Shown: positions 27,389 through 37,359, counted from the first letter of the stretch. The stretch: DNA of 64,000 nt from Silurus meridionalis (GCF_014805685.1 NC_060896.1:18384277-18448276), one strand, 5' to 3'. The notes: generated by a model from the sequence alone, not told the origin. A program made the numbers and translations.

Positions 27389-30300
27389 ATTACAAATAAT
27401 TTGCCTCAATTAATTTTGTAATCTAGTTATGATGTCTGTGAAGATTGTAATTAAAATGAAGATAAATGTAATTCACTTATTAAGAAGTTGGCACATATTA
27501 TGCATACTTAATGTCATAATGCAAAATACAGTAAGAATAAACATCTGACAGCTCTCTTGTTTTGTTTTCTTTTATCTCTAAATATCTTTAATTATTTCCT
27601 TCTCTCTTCTCTTTTATTCTCTGTTTTTATTTTGCTCAGCAGTGCACGGGTGTTGGAAAGCTCCCCAGGCTATCAGAGCAGCTTAGCTCAAGTAGCACCC
27701 CTCCCATGGGCACCCCCAAATCTCAAAGCGGTACACCTCGTCCTGCCTCTGTTGGTGGAGTTATTGGAGGACACCTGACAGGTGGCAATACTCCTACTTC
27801 CACAGGTCAGCCGGACAGCGAGGTGACCCATGTCCATCCGGGAGCCACACCTAGTCACAATAACTGTGCAACATCTCATTCAATAGGACCTGGAGGCTCA
27901 GGGCCACAGCGAGGAGTGGCCCAAGGTTGTGGAGTAGATGGGTCAGGCATTATAAATCATCCTGGAACAGGTGTTTCTCCAAGTGCCAATCCATTAATGT
28001 TATCTGTGCAGCTTCAGGGTGACTCCAGCCAGCAAGGAGGACAAGTGAGTATTGAAGGACTGTCTAAAGAGCAGCTAGAGCATCGAGAGCGTTCTCTGCA
28101 GACGCTTAGGGACATTGAGAAGCTGCTTCTGCGCAGTGGGGCTGGTGCTGGCCATGGAGACCCAGGAGGCCCAAACCATCCCAACAATGGGCCAATTAGC
28201 AACAATAATACTGATGGATACCATGGTCTTGAGGATGAGGAACATAACAGTGGGAGGGCTGGGAGCAGTTGCCTTTCTGATGGTGTTCCCCCTATACGTG
28301 GAATGAAAAAGCATGAAGAGCCTCTGCAATCCATAATTTCACAAACACAGAACCTCAGTGGGCCTTTGGATGACACTTTGATGTTAAGGCATCACACCTT
28401 GCCCACACATCACCACCTGTCATCACCTTCGGGATTAGATATGGTGCCTGTGCTAGGTCCTGAAGGACTAACACCTGAACAGATAGCTTGGAGGAAGCTG
28501 CAGGAGGAATATTATCAAGAGAAAAGGCGGCGGCAAGAGATGAATCCTCACACACACCCCCAGCATTTTCGCATGATGTCTGAGATGGGAATGCCAGGGG
28601 GGCCACACCTCATGATGAGAGGTCCCCCACCTCCGTATCACAGCAAACCTGGAGACCAACAGTGGGGACCAGGACCTATAATTGGAGGAGGGATGGGAGG
28701 AAATCTAAGGATGATGGACATGCATCAGGAGGGGCCCCGGGGGCCCAGGTTTCTTGGACAGATGCAGCGGGGACCCACAGGTGGTGGTGGATACCCAGGA
28801 AGCCCAGGTGGAGTTCTAACCATGGAAGCAATTGGATCTCAAAGATCTCCCAGACCAGGAATGGGTTGGTTGGATGACATGCCATCAAATATGGCTGGAG
28901 TAGGTCCTTTTCATGGGTGCTATGGTTCAGGGGGGCCTGGAGGACCCGCTCAGCAAATGCAGGGTGGTATGGATCGTCCCTTAACACGGGAGGAGATGTT
29001 TCACATTATGGAAAAACGTCAACTACAAGGTCTGCGTAGGTTAGACCTGGAGCAGTTATCTAGGCAGCAACAGGGTGGCCTTGGAGGCCCTAGGATGATT
29101 GATAACCCTAGTGGGCCAGGCTTTCCAAATCCTAGTATGGGAGGAGGTCCACCTTCACGTGGAGATCCAATGGAATTTCCCAGTTCTCGCACAATGATTG
29201 GCTCTCCAATCGGTGGAGGAGGTGGCAATTTAATGAGGGATATGGTTGACTCTCCTTTAGGGGGAAACATGAACATGAACCTCCACCATCAACAACATAT
29301 ATTGGCCCAGAAATTAAGAGAAGGGCCTGGGTCAGAGATGGCAAGCCCTGAGGACAACACTCGTATTAGGGCTGCACCAAATGGCCGGGTTGGTGCTAAC
29401 AAATTAATGGTCCATGGACCAGATGTAACTCTTCAGTTCCCCAATCAAAATCCCTTTCCAGGTGGACAAGGGGATGGGCCATACCTACAGCAGGTAGGTC
29501 CTGAGATGTTTAGATCTGATCCGCAGGGCAATCCCCAAATTGGCGGAAACTCAAGGCTTAGTCATATGCCTATGAACACTGGCCATAAAACAGATCATGG
29601 TCCATGTCATCCATCTGACCTTCCCATTAATGTTAACTCAATTGGTTCCCCAGCCATGCCCCCACCTCATCAGATGAAGTCACCTCCTCTTAGCCAGGAA
29701 CCTTCTCCCCTCATGCCCTCTCCCTCTGCAACAGGCCTGAAATCCCCTAACCAGTTAGCAGCTACTGGTCCTCCACACCCTCCTCATTCTGCAACATCTG
29801 GAGCAGGAACACCTTCTGCCAACTCCATGAAATCCCCGCAAATAATGGGATCATCCCTTGGACTCCGGTCACCATCTGGTTCTCCTGGACATCACAAATC
29901 TCCAGCGATGCCTGTTGCATCTCCAAGGTGGACTGCCTCACCCAAAACTTCCCTGGCCAGCCCTGGAGGGACATCTAATAGTAAAGGAGTAGGTAATGGA
30001 GGAAGCAGTTCAACTGAGACAGGTAACGAAATGTTTATACAAGAGAACTTTAAAATATCAAAAATTTTATGTTTTATTTGCTTCAATTATTAGTTGGTTA
30101 ATGATGCATCATCCTGGTTTCCTACTTTAGGTATATCCCTTCCTCCCAGGAGTACCACCTCAACACCCAGCAGTCAACCTCCAAACATGCCATTTACCTC
30201 CTCCCCAGGTGCACCTCCATCACAGAATCCCCTGTCCCTCATAATGTCTCAGATGTCCAAGTATGCAATGCCCACCTCTATTCCACTCTATCATGATGCC

Positions 30301-32073
30301 ATCAAGACAATAGCCACGTCTGACGATGAGATGCCAACAGATAGATTGCTCCTTCCTGGAGCCAACATTCAAGGTGCAGTCTATTAGCATAACAACCTTT
30401 AGGTCCCGGTTATTTTGAAATCCTATTACTGTTCCATGCAAAATAAAAATATTAATTTTTTTTATCACAATATTCTTGTTGGCTGAAGAATCGGGTCAAA
30501 AATTAGCAGGCCACCTTGTTAATTTTTTAGGTAAACTTTAGTTAAACTTCAAATTGTGATTTTAACCTGTTGGAATGTAAAAAAAGCGTTTCCAGCGATT
30601 TTAATGCAAGTAAAATCTGTCTTGTTACTTATTAATGGAGATATTGAACAGTATTTCAATCAATTTTGCAGTTTTTTTATTGAAAAATAAGTTCGTTTTG
30701 TCACTTTTGTAAAAATGTATGCTATAGAAAATGAGAAATGCATGTTTAAGCCTAGAATTTAACACAATTTTGCATTTTTGTTATATATTCTAAATAGTTA
30801 CACATTTTGCGTAACTATTATTTTTACACATAGTGACATAAAGAAGGTGACTGTTTTGCTGTGTTTTATTGTAGGAAATATGGCTAATCAACAGTCCACA
30901 CAGATGCTTCTGTCCTCTCAAGGCTCAATGGGACACAGTAGCCCTCAAAGTCCCACTGGAATGGTCCTTTCAGGAAATCAGCCGTTATCTCTTGACCCCT
31001 CTGGACCTTTGTTGCCTTCTCCTAACCCCATTACCATGCCAGTGATGATGGGGGGTGCAGGGGGCCATCCAGATGGGATTGGACCTTGTAACATGTCCCC
31101 TATGCATCCTCCAAGTCAGATGGGTGGATTCTCACGCATGCAGGCCCCCCTGCACTCCCCAGGTGGGGGTATGGGGCAGCAGTACCCGCATCCTTCTGAT
31201 GACATTATCCCTTCCCAGCAAATGCACCATCTTGGGAAGGCTTTGTCAAATCAGCGTCCACCTCACCCAGCTGATTCTTTTCCATCCATGCCCATGGGAG
31301 AAGGCCCAGATTTGAGTGAGGTAATCAGACCCACACACACAGGCATCCCAGAATTTGACCTGTCTCGAATCATTCCAGCCGACAAGCCCAGCAGTACCCT
31401 GCAGTACTTCCCCAAGAGTGAAGCAATGGCACAGCTACAGCAGACCCCTCATCAAGGGCATCTACCTCATCAGGCTCCTTCAGCACAACTCCTAAAGCAG
31501 CTTTCTTCGTCTGGCCCCCTTCAGAGCAACACACCCTCCTCTAACCCACACATTGCCAATTTGCAAAACATGATGGCTGAGCAACAGCTTTCCCTGCAGC
31601 CATCCCATTGTGGATTACGCCCTGGCATAGGCATGTCCCAGGGTGGATCCAGAAGTATGGGCCCAGGTGGTGTGATGGGGCCTGGACCAATATGCCATCC
31701 AGGTCATCTCATGAGTAGGACAGGTATCCCTCAGCAACAGCAGCAGCATCACCACCAGCAGCAGTCCATGATGGCGAACAGCCTCTTACAGCACCAGTCC
31801 CATATGTCACAGGGCACAATGACACCACAGCAACACCCACACAATCTTATAGCTCAGCATAACATGATGATGCAAGCTAAGCAGAGGGGTATGCCAATTC
31901 CCGGGGAGCACTTTGGCCAGCAAGGGCCTGTCTTGTCCCCACAGGGGCCCATGATGGGACCCCAACATTCACAGTCAGCCATGATAGGACCCCAGGGAAT
32001 CAGACAGAGGGGCTTGTCTTTGGATAGTCCGCTGGGCTATGGACCCGGAAGCATGGCAAACATGCCTTTCTGA
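16704..32073 (+). CDS. bcl9l: bcl9l, BCL9-like Wnt co-activator (7 coding exons)
   Basis: Nuclear scaffold that links beta-catenin to Pygopus in Wnt-dependent transcription. Join: 16704-16989, 20242-20364, 23214-23376, 24926-25010, 27640-30022, 30131-30373, 30875-32073. All introns are GT-AG and all phases agree, giving 4482 nt and 1493 residues; human BCL9L is close to 1500. The N-terminus ([12 protein letters not shown]) matches BCL9L rather than BCL9. A basic KRERSISVD patch follows near residue 85. HD1, the Pygopus-binding block with [11 protein letters not shown], is at about 178-219. HD2, the beta-catenin-binding helix with [20 protein letters not shown], is at about 358-386. [16 protein letters not shown] segment follows, then Pro/Gly/Met-rich low-complexity sequence, and the conserved C-terminal [11 protein letters not shown] block is near 1252-1262. 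The chosen start is the internal Met that aligns with the family; the exon stays open 26 codons upstream to its acceptor, so an earlier coding exon is possible. No frameshift or stop was seen. Confidence 0.96.
18165..18620 (+). mobile_element. Strongly decayed Tc1-like transposase relic
   Basis: In order, remnants of a Tc1 transposase can be read: GTCAGATGAAACAAAAAT (an SDETKI-like block) near 18186, GACAATAACCC (second catalytic Asp block) near 18430, and GACCTAAATCCCATCAATAA (a DLNPI.N block) near 18510. The frame shifts repeatedly. Confidence 0.5.
19534..19591. repeat. (GT)n microsatellite
   Basis: GT tract with a short CGCG interruption near its end. Confidence 0.92.
20242..20364 (+). 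CDS. bcl9l: bcl9l coding exon 2
   Basis: Encodes the conserved [20 protein letters not shown] block followed by an acidic run, as in BCL9L. The acceptor is fixed at 20241 because only that choice keeps this frame. The donor GTAAGT begins at 20365. Phase 1 at both ends, 123 bp. Confidence 0.93.
20365..23213 (+). other. bcl9l intron, no element recognised
   Basis: GTAAGT donor and TTACTTTTCAG acceptor. It holds a (CA)n tract at 21311-21347 and A-rich runs. No repeat family or exon was recognised in the remainder. Confidence 0.6.
23214..23376 (+). CDS. bcl9l: bcl9l coding exon 3 (start of HD1)
   Basis: Gly/Ser-rich lead followed by [13 protein letters not shown], the first half of the Pygopus-binding HD1. 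Enters in phase 1 and leaves in phase 2 at a GTGAGA donor. Confidence 0.93.
23377..24925 (+). other. bcl9l intron carrying a hAT insertion
   Basis: GTGAGA donor and GTTTTTTGCAG acceptor. The hAT-type element at 23488-24374 makes up more than half of it. The rest is AT-rich and featureless. Confidence 0.7.
23488..24374. mobile_element. Non-autonomous hAT-type element with perfect 8-bp target duplication
   Basis: The element starts TAGTGATG and ends CATCACTA, and is flanked on both sides by TCCACAAC (23480-23487 and 24375-24382). An 8-bp duplication and short inverted ends are the hAT signature. The body is 887 bp with no transposase frame. The left end is rich in GAACCGGTTC-like palindromic sequence. 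About 700 bp of its interior is shared, inverted, with the element at 38858-39958, although the termini differ. Confidence 0.85.
24926..25010 (+). CDS. bcl9l: bcl9l coding exon 4 (end of HD1)
   Basis: Completes HD1 with [20 protein letters not shown] and VPRTKLDQ. The 85-bp exon enters in phase 2 and leaves in phase 0 at a GTTTGT donor. Confidence 0.93.
25935..27313 (+). mobile_element. Tc1-like element, copy 1 of the CAGTGAGGAAAATAAG family
   Basis: The subterminal sequence at 25950-26040 matches the end of the copy at 54107-55682. The right terminus is the inverse of CAGTGAGGAAAATAAGTATT. The outermost left terminus is degraded. Compared with the 54-kb copy, a block between the helix-turn-helix region and the catalytic region is missing at about 26561. 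Confidence 0.85.
26284..27100 (+). pseudogene. Tc1 transposase pseudogene (internally deleted)
   Basis: It begins [11 protein letters not shown] and reads through the DNA-binding region ([19 protein letters not shown]) to a stop at 26419, where the related copy has Trp. After [15 protein letters not shown] it jumps directly to [14 protein letters not shown], so roughly 200 bp coding for the linker and first catalytic segment are absent. Later blocks (a decayed [12 protein letters not shown] block and [10 protein letters not shown]) sit in shifted frames and carry further stops. It cannot encode active transposase. Confidence 0.85.
27334..27383. repeat. (TA)n microsatellite next to Tc1 copy 1
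   Basis: TA tract beginning about 20 bases outside the element's right end. Confidence 0.93.
27640..30022 (+). CDS. bcl9l: bcl9l large central exon (HD2 and low-complexity region)
   Basis: At 2383 bp it is the longest exon. It encodes HD2 (starting at 28060), the [12 protein letters not shown] and [20 protein letters not shown] segments, the [14 protein letters not shown] motif, and long Pro/Gly/Met-rich sequence ending in repeated Ser-Pro units. The donor GTAACG is at 30023. Tandem acceptors CAG|CAG (27637-27639 and 27640-27642) are both in phase 0. Confidence 0.95.
30131..30373 (+). CDS. bcl9l: bcl9l coding exon 6
   Basis: Acceptor CCTACTTTAG and donor GTGCAG. Encodes the conserved [20 protein letters not shown] and [14 protein letters not shown] segments of BCL9 proteins. 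243 bp, phase 1 at both ends. The preceding intron is only 108 bp. Confidence 0.94.
30374..30874 (+). other. bcl9l last intron
   Basis: 501 bp, AT-rich, GTGCAG donor and TTTATTGTAG acceptor. No repeat recognised. Confidence 0.85.
30875..32073 (+). CDS. bcl9l: bcl9l last coding exon
   Basis: Encodes the C-terminal Pro/Gln/Met-rich transactivation region, including [20 protein letters not shown] and [11 protein letters not shown], a short Gln/His run near 31735-31770, and a terminal block ([13 protein letters not shown]...MANMPF) typical of BCL9L. The stop TGA is at 32071-32073. Confidence 0.95.
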
Positions 32074-32914
32074 ACATTTTTAAGTAAAAGTGTAAAAACC
32101 TTTTCTCCTTACGGGTTACTTCAAACCCTGACATGCTTTTTTTTCAATGTTTATTGATTGTGGCAATCAGATGCTAATATTATTCGTAATAATGTCTTAA
32201 TTAAAAAAAGCCAAATAGTGGAAAATTGCAGTGAGCAACAAATTCTGAAGCCATTTTTAAATGTCTGTAAAATATGTACATTTGACAGATAAATGTGTTC
32301 ATTTTTGTGAGTAAGAAAAAAAAACTCACATATCAGTTTCTAATTGTTTTCTCTGCCTACCAATCTGTTGTGCAAGAAAGTATATAAATGTATTATATAT
32401 AATTATTAAATATCTGTATAATTGCTGTAAATAAGAGGCAATTTGCTTGTTTACAAATGTTATGTATAACTGTGTTTAATAGAAGTCTAAAGGCAAACAA
32501 TAAGAAAAAAATTTGAAATGTGTGTTGTTTGATGATGGGACAGTGTTGCTAATGGTTGCAAGAAAAAAGAGAGGTAGACACAAGCAGGGACAGTGTTTTA
32601 TTTTTATTTACATTTTTTTGTTATCCTGCATCATATATTCCCCTAAAGAGCACCCACCAGCTATGCGGCACATTAAAATGAAGAATATGTACAAATGAGA
32701 AAAGAAAAATTTCATTCAGACCCAGCACAGTCATGGATGCTTTGTAAATAATTTTCAGCAACTGCATTACTGCATAGCTAAATATATAAGCCATAGATGA
32801 TCAGACAGATAGCCCAGAGTCAAAATTAAAATAAGCTTTGCTTCAATTTAGAAATAATTTTTATCATTGAATGATTGCATGTTTTCAGTGAGCTTTTTTC
32901 CTCCCCGTTTCTGT
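32074..32914. other. Shared 3' region between convergent bcl9l and cxcr5
   Basis: It must contain the 3' UTRs and polyadenylation sites of both genes. Candidate weak signals on the + strand are ATTAAA near 32404 and ATTAAAA near 32671. On the - strand, AATAAA-type complements lie in the TTTTATTTTTATTT run near 32596-32610. Which are used, and whether the transcripts overlap, cannot be told from sequence. Confidence 0.5.
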
Positions 32915-33988
32915 TTATATGTATTGGCTAGTAGAGGTGGTGGTAGCCATGTCTGAACCAGATACATGGGTGAAGCATCTGCTGCATAAAATGGGCCAAC
33001 AGCCACGGAAATATTTTGCCAAAAATCTTAGAAGATCATTCCGGAAACGAAGCCCTATAAAGGCATATAGGATCGGATTAAGGCAACAATGTATACAACC
33101 AATGTTCTCAGTCACCATCAGACCCAGAGAAAGTGCATTGTAATTCTGACAGGTTTTCAGAGATATAATCTCTAGCCTCACAAGGGTGTCCACAAAAAGG
33201 GTTATGTTAAAGGGTAGCCAGCACAAACAGAAAACTAGGGTTATCACCAAAGCGAGACGAATAGCCCCTTGCTTCTCTAGACTTTGCTTACTCTGGTACA
33301 GGGTGAGCACCACAGCGGTGTAGCAGTAGCCCATGACGAATAAGGGCAGGAGAAAGCATAACAGATGTGTCAGAAAGCGATTAACCAGTAACCAGTTGTG
33401 AGCATGGTTACCATGGTTGTTGAAGAAACACTGCAGATATGTACGGTCATTCCATCTTGGTTCAACAGAAAGAAATGCTATGTTTGGCACAGAGACCGCA
33501 AGACAAAATAGCCAGAGCAAAGCACAGATGAGGTGAGCTGTTCGGGGCTGTCGAATCTGGAGGCTGGAAACAACATGAACAATGGCAAGGTAGCGATCAA
33601 AACTGATGCCTGCGAGGAGAAGACTCCCACACACCAAATTCAGGTAGTTTAACAGGCCTACAAGCTTGCACAGGAAGTTTCCAAAGACCCAGCCTGCCAG
33701 CACCTGGGTCACTCCAAAGGGTAAGGTAAATAGCAGGAGCAGATCAGCCAGAGCCAGATGCAGCAGGTAGATGTCAGTCATTCGTAGGTGAGCACGACGC
33801 CGCAGCAGGACCAGCAGCAGGAGGCCATTTCCTATGATGCCCAACAGAAACACCATGCTGTAGACCAGTGGCTGGAGCATAGTTTGGTACAGGAGTGTGA
33901 TGTTATGTTTAGTTTCACAGGTAAAGTCGATGTTGAAACTGGTTAAGTTGTCTGGCAAATCATAGTCCCCTGTAAACTGATGAAACAT
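32915..33988 (-). CDS. cxcr5: cxcr5, CXC chemokine receptor 5
   Basis: Seven-transmembrane chemokine receptor; in mammals it binds CXCL13 and guides B cells and follicular helper T cells. The 357-residue frame has two N-glycosylation sites (N14, N29), an acidic Tyr-containing N-terminus (GDYD), the chemokine-receptor cysteines C24/C280 and C107/C187, DRYLAIVH at 131-138, CWLPF at 256-260, NPILY at 304-308 and a Ser/Thr-rich tail. RFLTHLLCFLLPLFVMGYCY and the HCCLNPILYAF region resemble CXCR5 more than other CXC receptors. Position beside bcl9l matches the human order. Mammalian CXCR5 has a short first coding exon; here a plausible acceptor (GTTTCATCAG, complement ending at 33977) precedes F5, so MFHQ may not be the true start and a small upstream exon may exist. 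Other CXC receptors are less likely. Confidence 0.88.
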   Translation of the reverse strand: MFHQFTGDYDLPDNLTSFNIDFTCETKHNITLLYQTMLQPLVYSMVFLLGIIGNGLLLLVLLRRRAHLRMTDIYLLHLALADLLLLFTLPFGVTQVLAGWVFGNFLCKLVGLLNYLNLVCGSLLLAGISFDRYLAIVHVVSSLQIRQPRTAHLICALLWLFCLAVSVPNIAFLSVEPRWNDRTYLQCFFNNHGNHAHNWLLVNRFLTHLLCFLLPLFVMGYCYTAVVLTLYQSKQSLEKQGAIRLALVITLVFCLCWLPFNITLFVDTLVRLEIISLKTCQNYNALSLGLMVTENIGCIHCCLNPILYAFIGLRFRNDLLRFLAKYFRGCWPILCSRCFTHVSGSDMATTTSTSQYI

Positions 33989-34021
33989 ACAACAGGTAAA
34001 AATATAGAATTACCTACTATA

Positions 34022-35636
34022 CAGTGTGTATGAAAAGTATTCAGACCCCCTTAAATTTTCATTCTTTGTTATATTGCAGCCATTTGCTAAAATCATTTTA
34101 GTTAATTTCTTTTCCTCATTAATGTACACATAGCACCCCATATTGACAGAAAATTACATAAAACACATACTTGTTGACATTTTTGCAGATTTATTAAAAA
34201 AGAAAAACTGAAATACCACATGGTCCTAAGTATTCACACCATTTGCTGTGACACTCATATATTTAACTCAGGTGCTATCCATTTCTTCTGATCATGCTTA
34301 AGATGGTTCTACACCTTAATTTTAGTCCAGCTGTGTTTGATTATACTGATTGGACTTGATTAGGAAAGCCACACACCTGTCTATATACGACCTTACAGAT
34401 CACAATGCATGTCAGAGCAAATGAGAATCATGAGGTCAAAGGAACTGCCCGAAGAGCTCAGAGACAGAATTGTGGCAAGAAACAGATCTGGCCAAGGTTA
34501 CAAAAAAAAATTCTGCTGTACTTAAGGTTCCTAAGAGCACAGTGGCCTCCATAATCCTCAAATTGAAGACGTTTGGGACGACCAGAACCCTTCCTAGAGC
34601 TGGCCGTCCGGCCAAACTGACCTATCGGGGGAGAAGAGCCCAAAGATCACTGTGGTTGAGCTCCAGAGATGCAGTCAGGAGATGGGAGAAAGTTGTAGAA
34701 AGTCAACCATCACTGCAGCCGTCCACCAAACGGGGCTTTATGGCAGAGTGGCCTCTCCTCAGTGCAAGACACATGAAAGCCCGCATGGAGTTTGCCAAAA
34801 AACACCTGAAGGATTCCAAGATGGTAAGAAATAAGATTCTCTAGTCTGATGAGACCAGGATAGACCTTTTTGGCTTTAATTCTAAGCGGTATATGGGGAG
34901 AAAACCAGGCACTGCTCATCACCTGTCCAATACAGTCCCAACAGTGAAGCATGGTGGGGGCAGCATCATGCTGTATGGGTTTTTTCAGCTGCAGGGACAG
35001 GACGACTGGTTGCAATCGAGGGAAAGATGAATGCGGCCAAGTACAGGGATATCCTTGACGAAAACCTTCTCCAGAGTGCTCTGGGCCGAAGGTTTACCTT
35101 CCAACAAGACAATGACTCTAAGCACACAGCTAAAATAATGAAGGAGTCGCTTCACAACAACTCCGTGACTGTTCTTGAATGGCCCAGCCAGAGCCCTGAC
35201 TTAAACCCAATTGAGCATCTCTGGACAGACCTAAAAATGGTTTTCCACCATTGTTTACCATCCAACCTGACCGAACTGGAGAGGATCTGCAAGGGGGAAT
35301 GGCAGAGGATCCCCAAATCCATGTGTGAAAAACTTGTTGCATCTTTTCCAAAAAGACTCATGGCTGTATTAGATCAAAAGGGTGCTTCTACTAAATACTG
35401 AGCAAAGGGTCTGAATACCTGGGACCATGTGATATTTCAGTTTTTCTTTTTGAATAAATCTTCATCAATGTCAACAATTCTGTGTTTTTCTGTCAATATG
35501 GGGTGCTATGTGTACATTAATGAGGAAGAAAAATGAACGATGAATGAGGAATGAAAATGATTTTGGCAAATGGCTGCAATCTAACATAGTGAAAAATTTA
35601 AGGGGGTCTGAATACTTTTATATATCTACATACAGT
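34022..35636 (+). mobile_element. Tc1-like element (CAGTGTGTATGAAAAG family)
   Basis: TA-flanked left end CAGTGTGTATGAAAAGTATT, with AGTATTCAGACCCCCTTAAA inside it; the right end has the inverse AAGGGGGTCTGAATACTT, followed by a decayed tip merging into a (TA)n tract. This is a very common fish Tc1 family. Full length is about 1.6 kb. The left end is 33 bp from the cxcr5 coding exon. Confidence 0.9.
34421..35401 (+). pseudogene. Tc1 transposase pseudogene
   Basis: It starts MRIMRSKELPEELRDRIV, and the helix-turn-helix part follows with frame breaks. A block is missing near 34640, and the Trp before the first catalytic Asp is a stop (TAG, about 34843). From 35027 the frame is open to the natural end: QQDNDSKHTA supplies the second Asp, and [11 protein letters not shown] the Glu 34 residues later (DD34E). 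The end ...GASTKY then stop is the usual one. Inactive. Confidence 0.88.
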
Positions 35637-35638
35637 GT

Positions 35639-35646
<8 letters not shown>

Positions 35647-35712
<66 letters not shown>
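35647..35712. repeat. (TA)n microsatellite abutting the Tc1 right end
   Basis: TA tract starting within about 10 bases of the element's presumed right end. Confidence 0.93.
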
Positions 35713-35713
<1 letters not shown>

Positions 35714-36724
35714 AAATAGGTGTGTAACAAAACATAAAATTCAAAAGAAAAATTAAGTCACGGTTCGGTTCAATGGTTAGGGGGAAGAAATGCAATTTAT
35801 AAAAAAAAATTTGTTTTTTTATTAATGTAGTTTAACATTCATATTTGTATAGGTGCAGTTTAACATTTATATTGATTAAATTGAGTAATAAAATAAATTG
35901 GCACAAGTTAAATTGATTATATTAAATTTAATACATTAAAAAGTGTTATAAAACAGTCTACATTTGGGTAATACAAATGTGTGTGTGTGTGTTTTACTAT
36001 TAATATATACAATTTCCTAAAGATATGATCTACTTACTGTTCTACTTATTTTAGCATACTGTAATAAATGTCTTCATTCCTTTCATCATTTATTTATTAT
36101 TCCCTCCCTCGTTATGCAGAATTATTGAAGCTGGACATAAAACGCTAAAGAATCCATAGCGGTAGCCACTTCCTGGTTAGTGGCTAACAATTGCCCTATG
36201 GATTCTTTAGTTTTTTCATGCATGTGAAAACCAAATCTTATTTCCAGTACCGTGTAAGTAGCCACAGTGACACTGTGCTAACTTTCTTTTTGATACACCT
36301 GTTGTTGTTGTTTACAGTATGTTTTTAAGTTTTAATAAAAATGAACAAAAATTCACTCAAAGTGCGAGGCGGAGACTAAACAAACTTGCTGTCCGCCACT
36401 TAATTAGTTTCTGAGGGACTCAGATTGTAACTGCACATTCTGCAGTTACAACTGCAATGTTCTGCACGTAAAAAGGATTGCATTAGCAAAAGCCCTGTAT
36501 CAAATACGTCTGCAGTTACATGTACACTCTCTCTCTCTCTTACTATATGAACACAAACATTGGGGAAATTATGTTTCTTTATACGTATAAAACTTTGTGC
36601 ACGCTTCCTAACTTTGCAACAACAGCCAAGAAGTTTCATTAGATCATTTTTTAGTAAAAGTTGAAAAGAAAATAGATTCAAGTGAGTTAAAAACTGAAAG
36701 AGATTTTTTTAAAAAACGTAGTAC
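35713..36724. other. AT-rich non-coding stretch with a hairpin
   Basis: No gene-like frame. The only structure seen is the inverted repeat at 36145-36210. Confidence 0.5.
36145..36210. repeat. Near-perfect hairpin (inverted repeat)
   Basis: CTAAAGAATCCATAG (36145-36159) pairs with CTATGGATTCTTTAG (36196-36210), and AGCCACT (36164-36170) pairs with AGTGGCT (36179-36185), leaving an 8-base loop. Flanking A and T runs could extend the stem. It could be a small MITE or a transcribed hairpin; nothing further identifies it. Confidence 0.8.
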
Positions 36725-37067
36725 TTCCCGACATCATAATGGAAGGGGATTCCCCTCCTTCCCAGCAGTAACCCTTATCCTCCACTCCACCTCACCTCCC
36801 TCACGCCAGCACTGAATCTCCTCCAAGGTAAACATGTTTATTTTATTTTATTATATTACAAAATACAGTAAAAAGACAAATCACTTATAAATGTATTATT
36901 ATACTGGCTATTGTAATGTATTTTACATTTTATATGGATATTTTCTGGGTCCTGAATGTGTTATCCGAATTTACATTATTTATTATGGGGAAATTCGCTT
37001 TATAATACGTATAATTTGGTTTGAGTATACTTATGTGGAACAAATTACATTCACAAAACGAGGTTCC

Positions 37068-37071
<4 letters not shown>
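36725..37071. mobile_element. Pogo/Tigger-like right end
   Basis: It ends AACGAGGTTCCACTG at 37071, the same terminus as at 592. The preceding ATGGGGAAATTCGCTTTATA region is typical of the ends of this group. The left boundary was not found and the start given is approximate. Confidence 0.4.

Positions 37072-37122
<51 letters not shown>
37070..37122. repeat. (GT)n microsatellite
   Basis: Uninterrupted GT tract grown directly from the transposon terminus ...CCACTG. Confidence 0.93.
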
Positions 37123-37125
<3 letters not shown>

Positions 37126-37278
37126 ATGTGTGCACTATGGAGTAATTTTAATTTCACCTCTTTTATATTTATTTATTTATATTTTAATAAAAATGGTCAA
37201 ACAGAATTATTTATTATTTATTTGTGCCATTAAAATTTATTTGCATCAACGCATTCTTAAAACATTAATTTTGACAGC

Positions 37279-37282
<4 letters not shown>

Positions 37283-37355
<73 letters not shown>
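37283..37355. repeat. (TA)n microsatellite
   Basis: Pure TA tract of about 70 bases. Confidence 0.95.

Positions 37356-37359
<4 letters not shown>

Larger units (their letters stand above)
25011..27639 (+). other. bcl9l intron carrying a Tc1 insertion
   Basis: GTTTGT donor, acceptor TTTTGCTCAG with a second CAG directly after it. It contains the Tc1 copy at about 25935-27313 and a (TA)n tract at 27334-27383. The rest is unassigned AT-rich sequence. Confidence 0.7.

Noticed and set aside
28014..29344. Several open frames on the minus strand opposite the large bcl9l exon
   Set aside because: They are shadows of a GC-rich coding exon on the other strand and have no independent family resemblance or splice context.
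30023..30093. Extension of the bcl9l central exon to the stop at 30093
   Set aside because: A GTAACG donor at 30023 and the next exon at 30131 continue the conserved protein in phase, so the extension is intronic.
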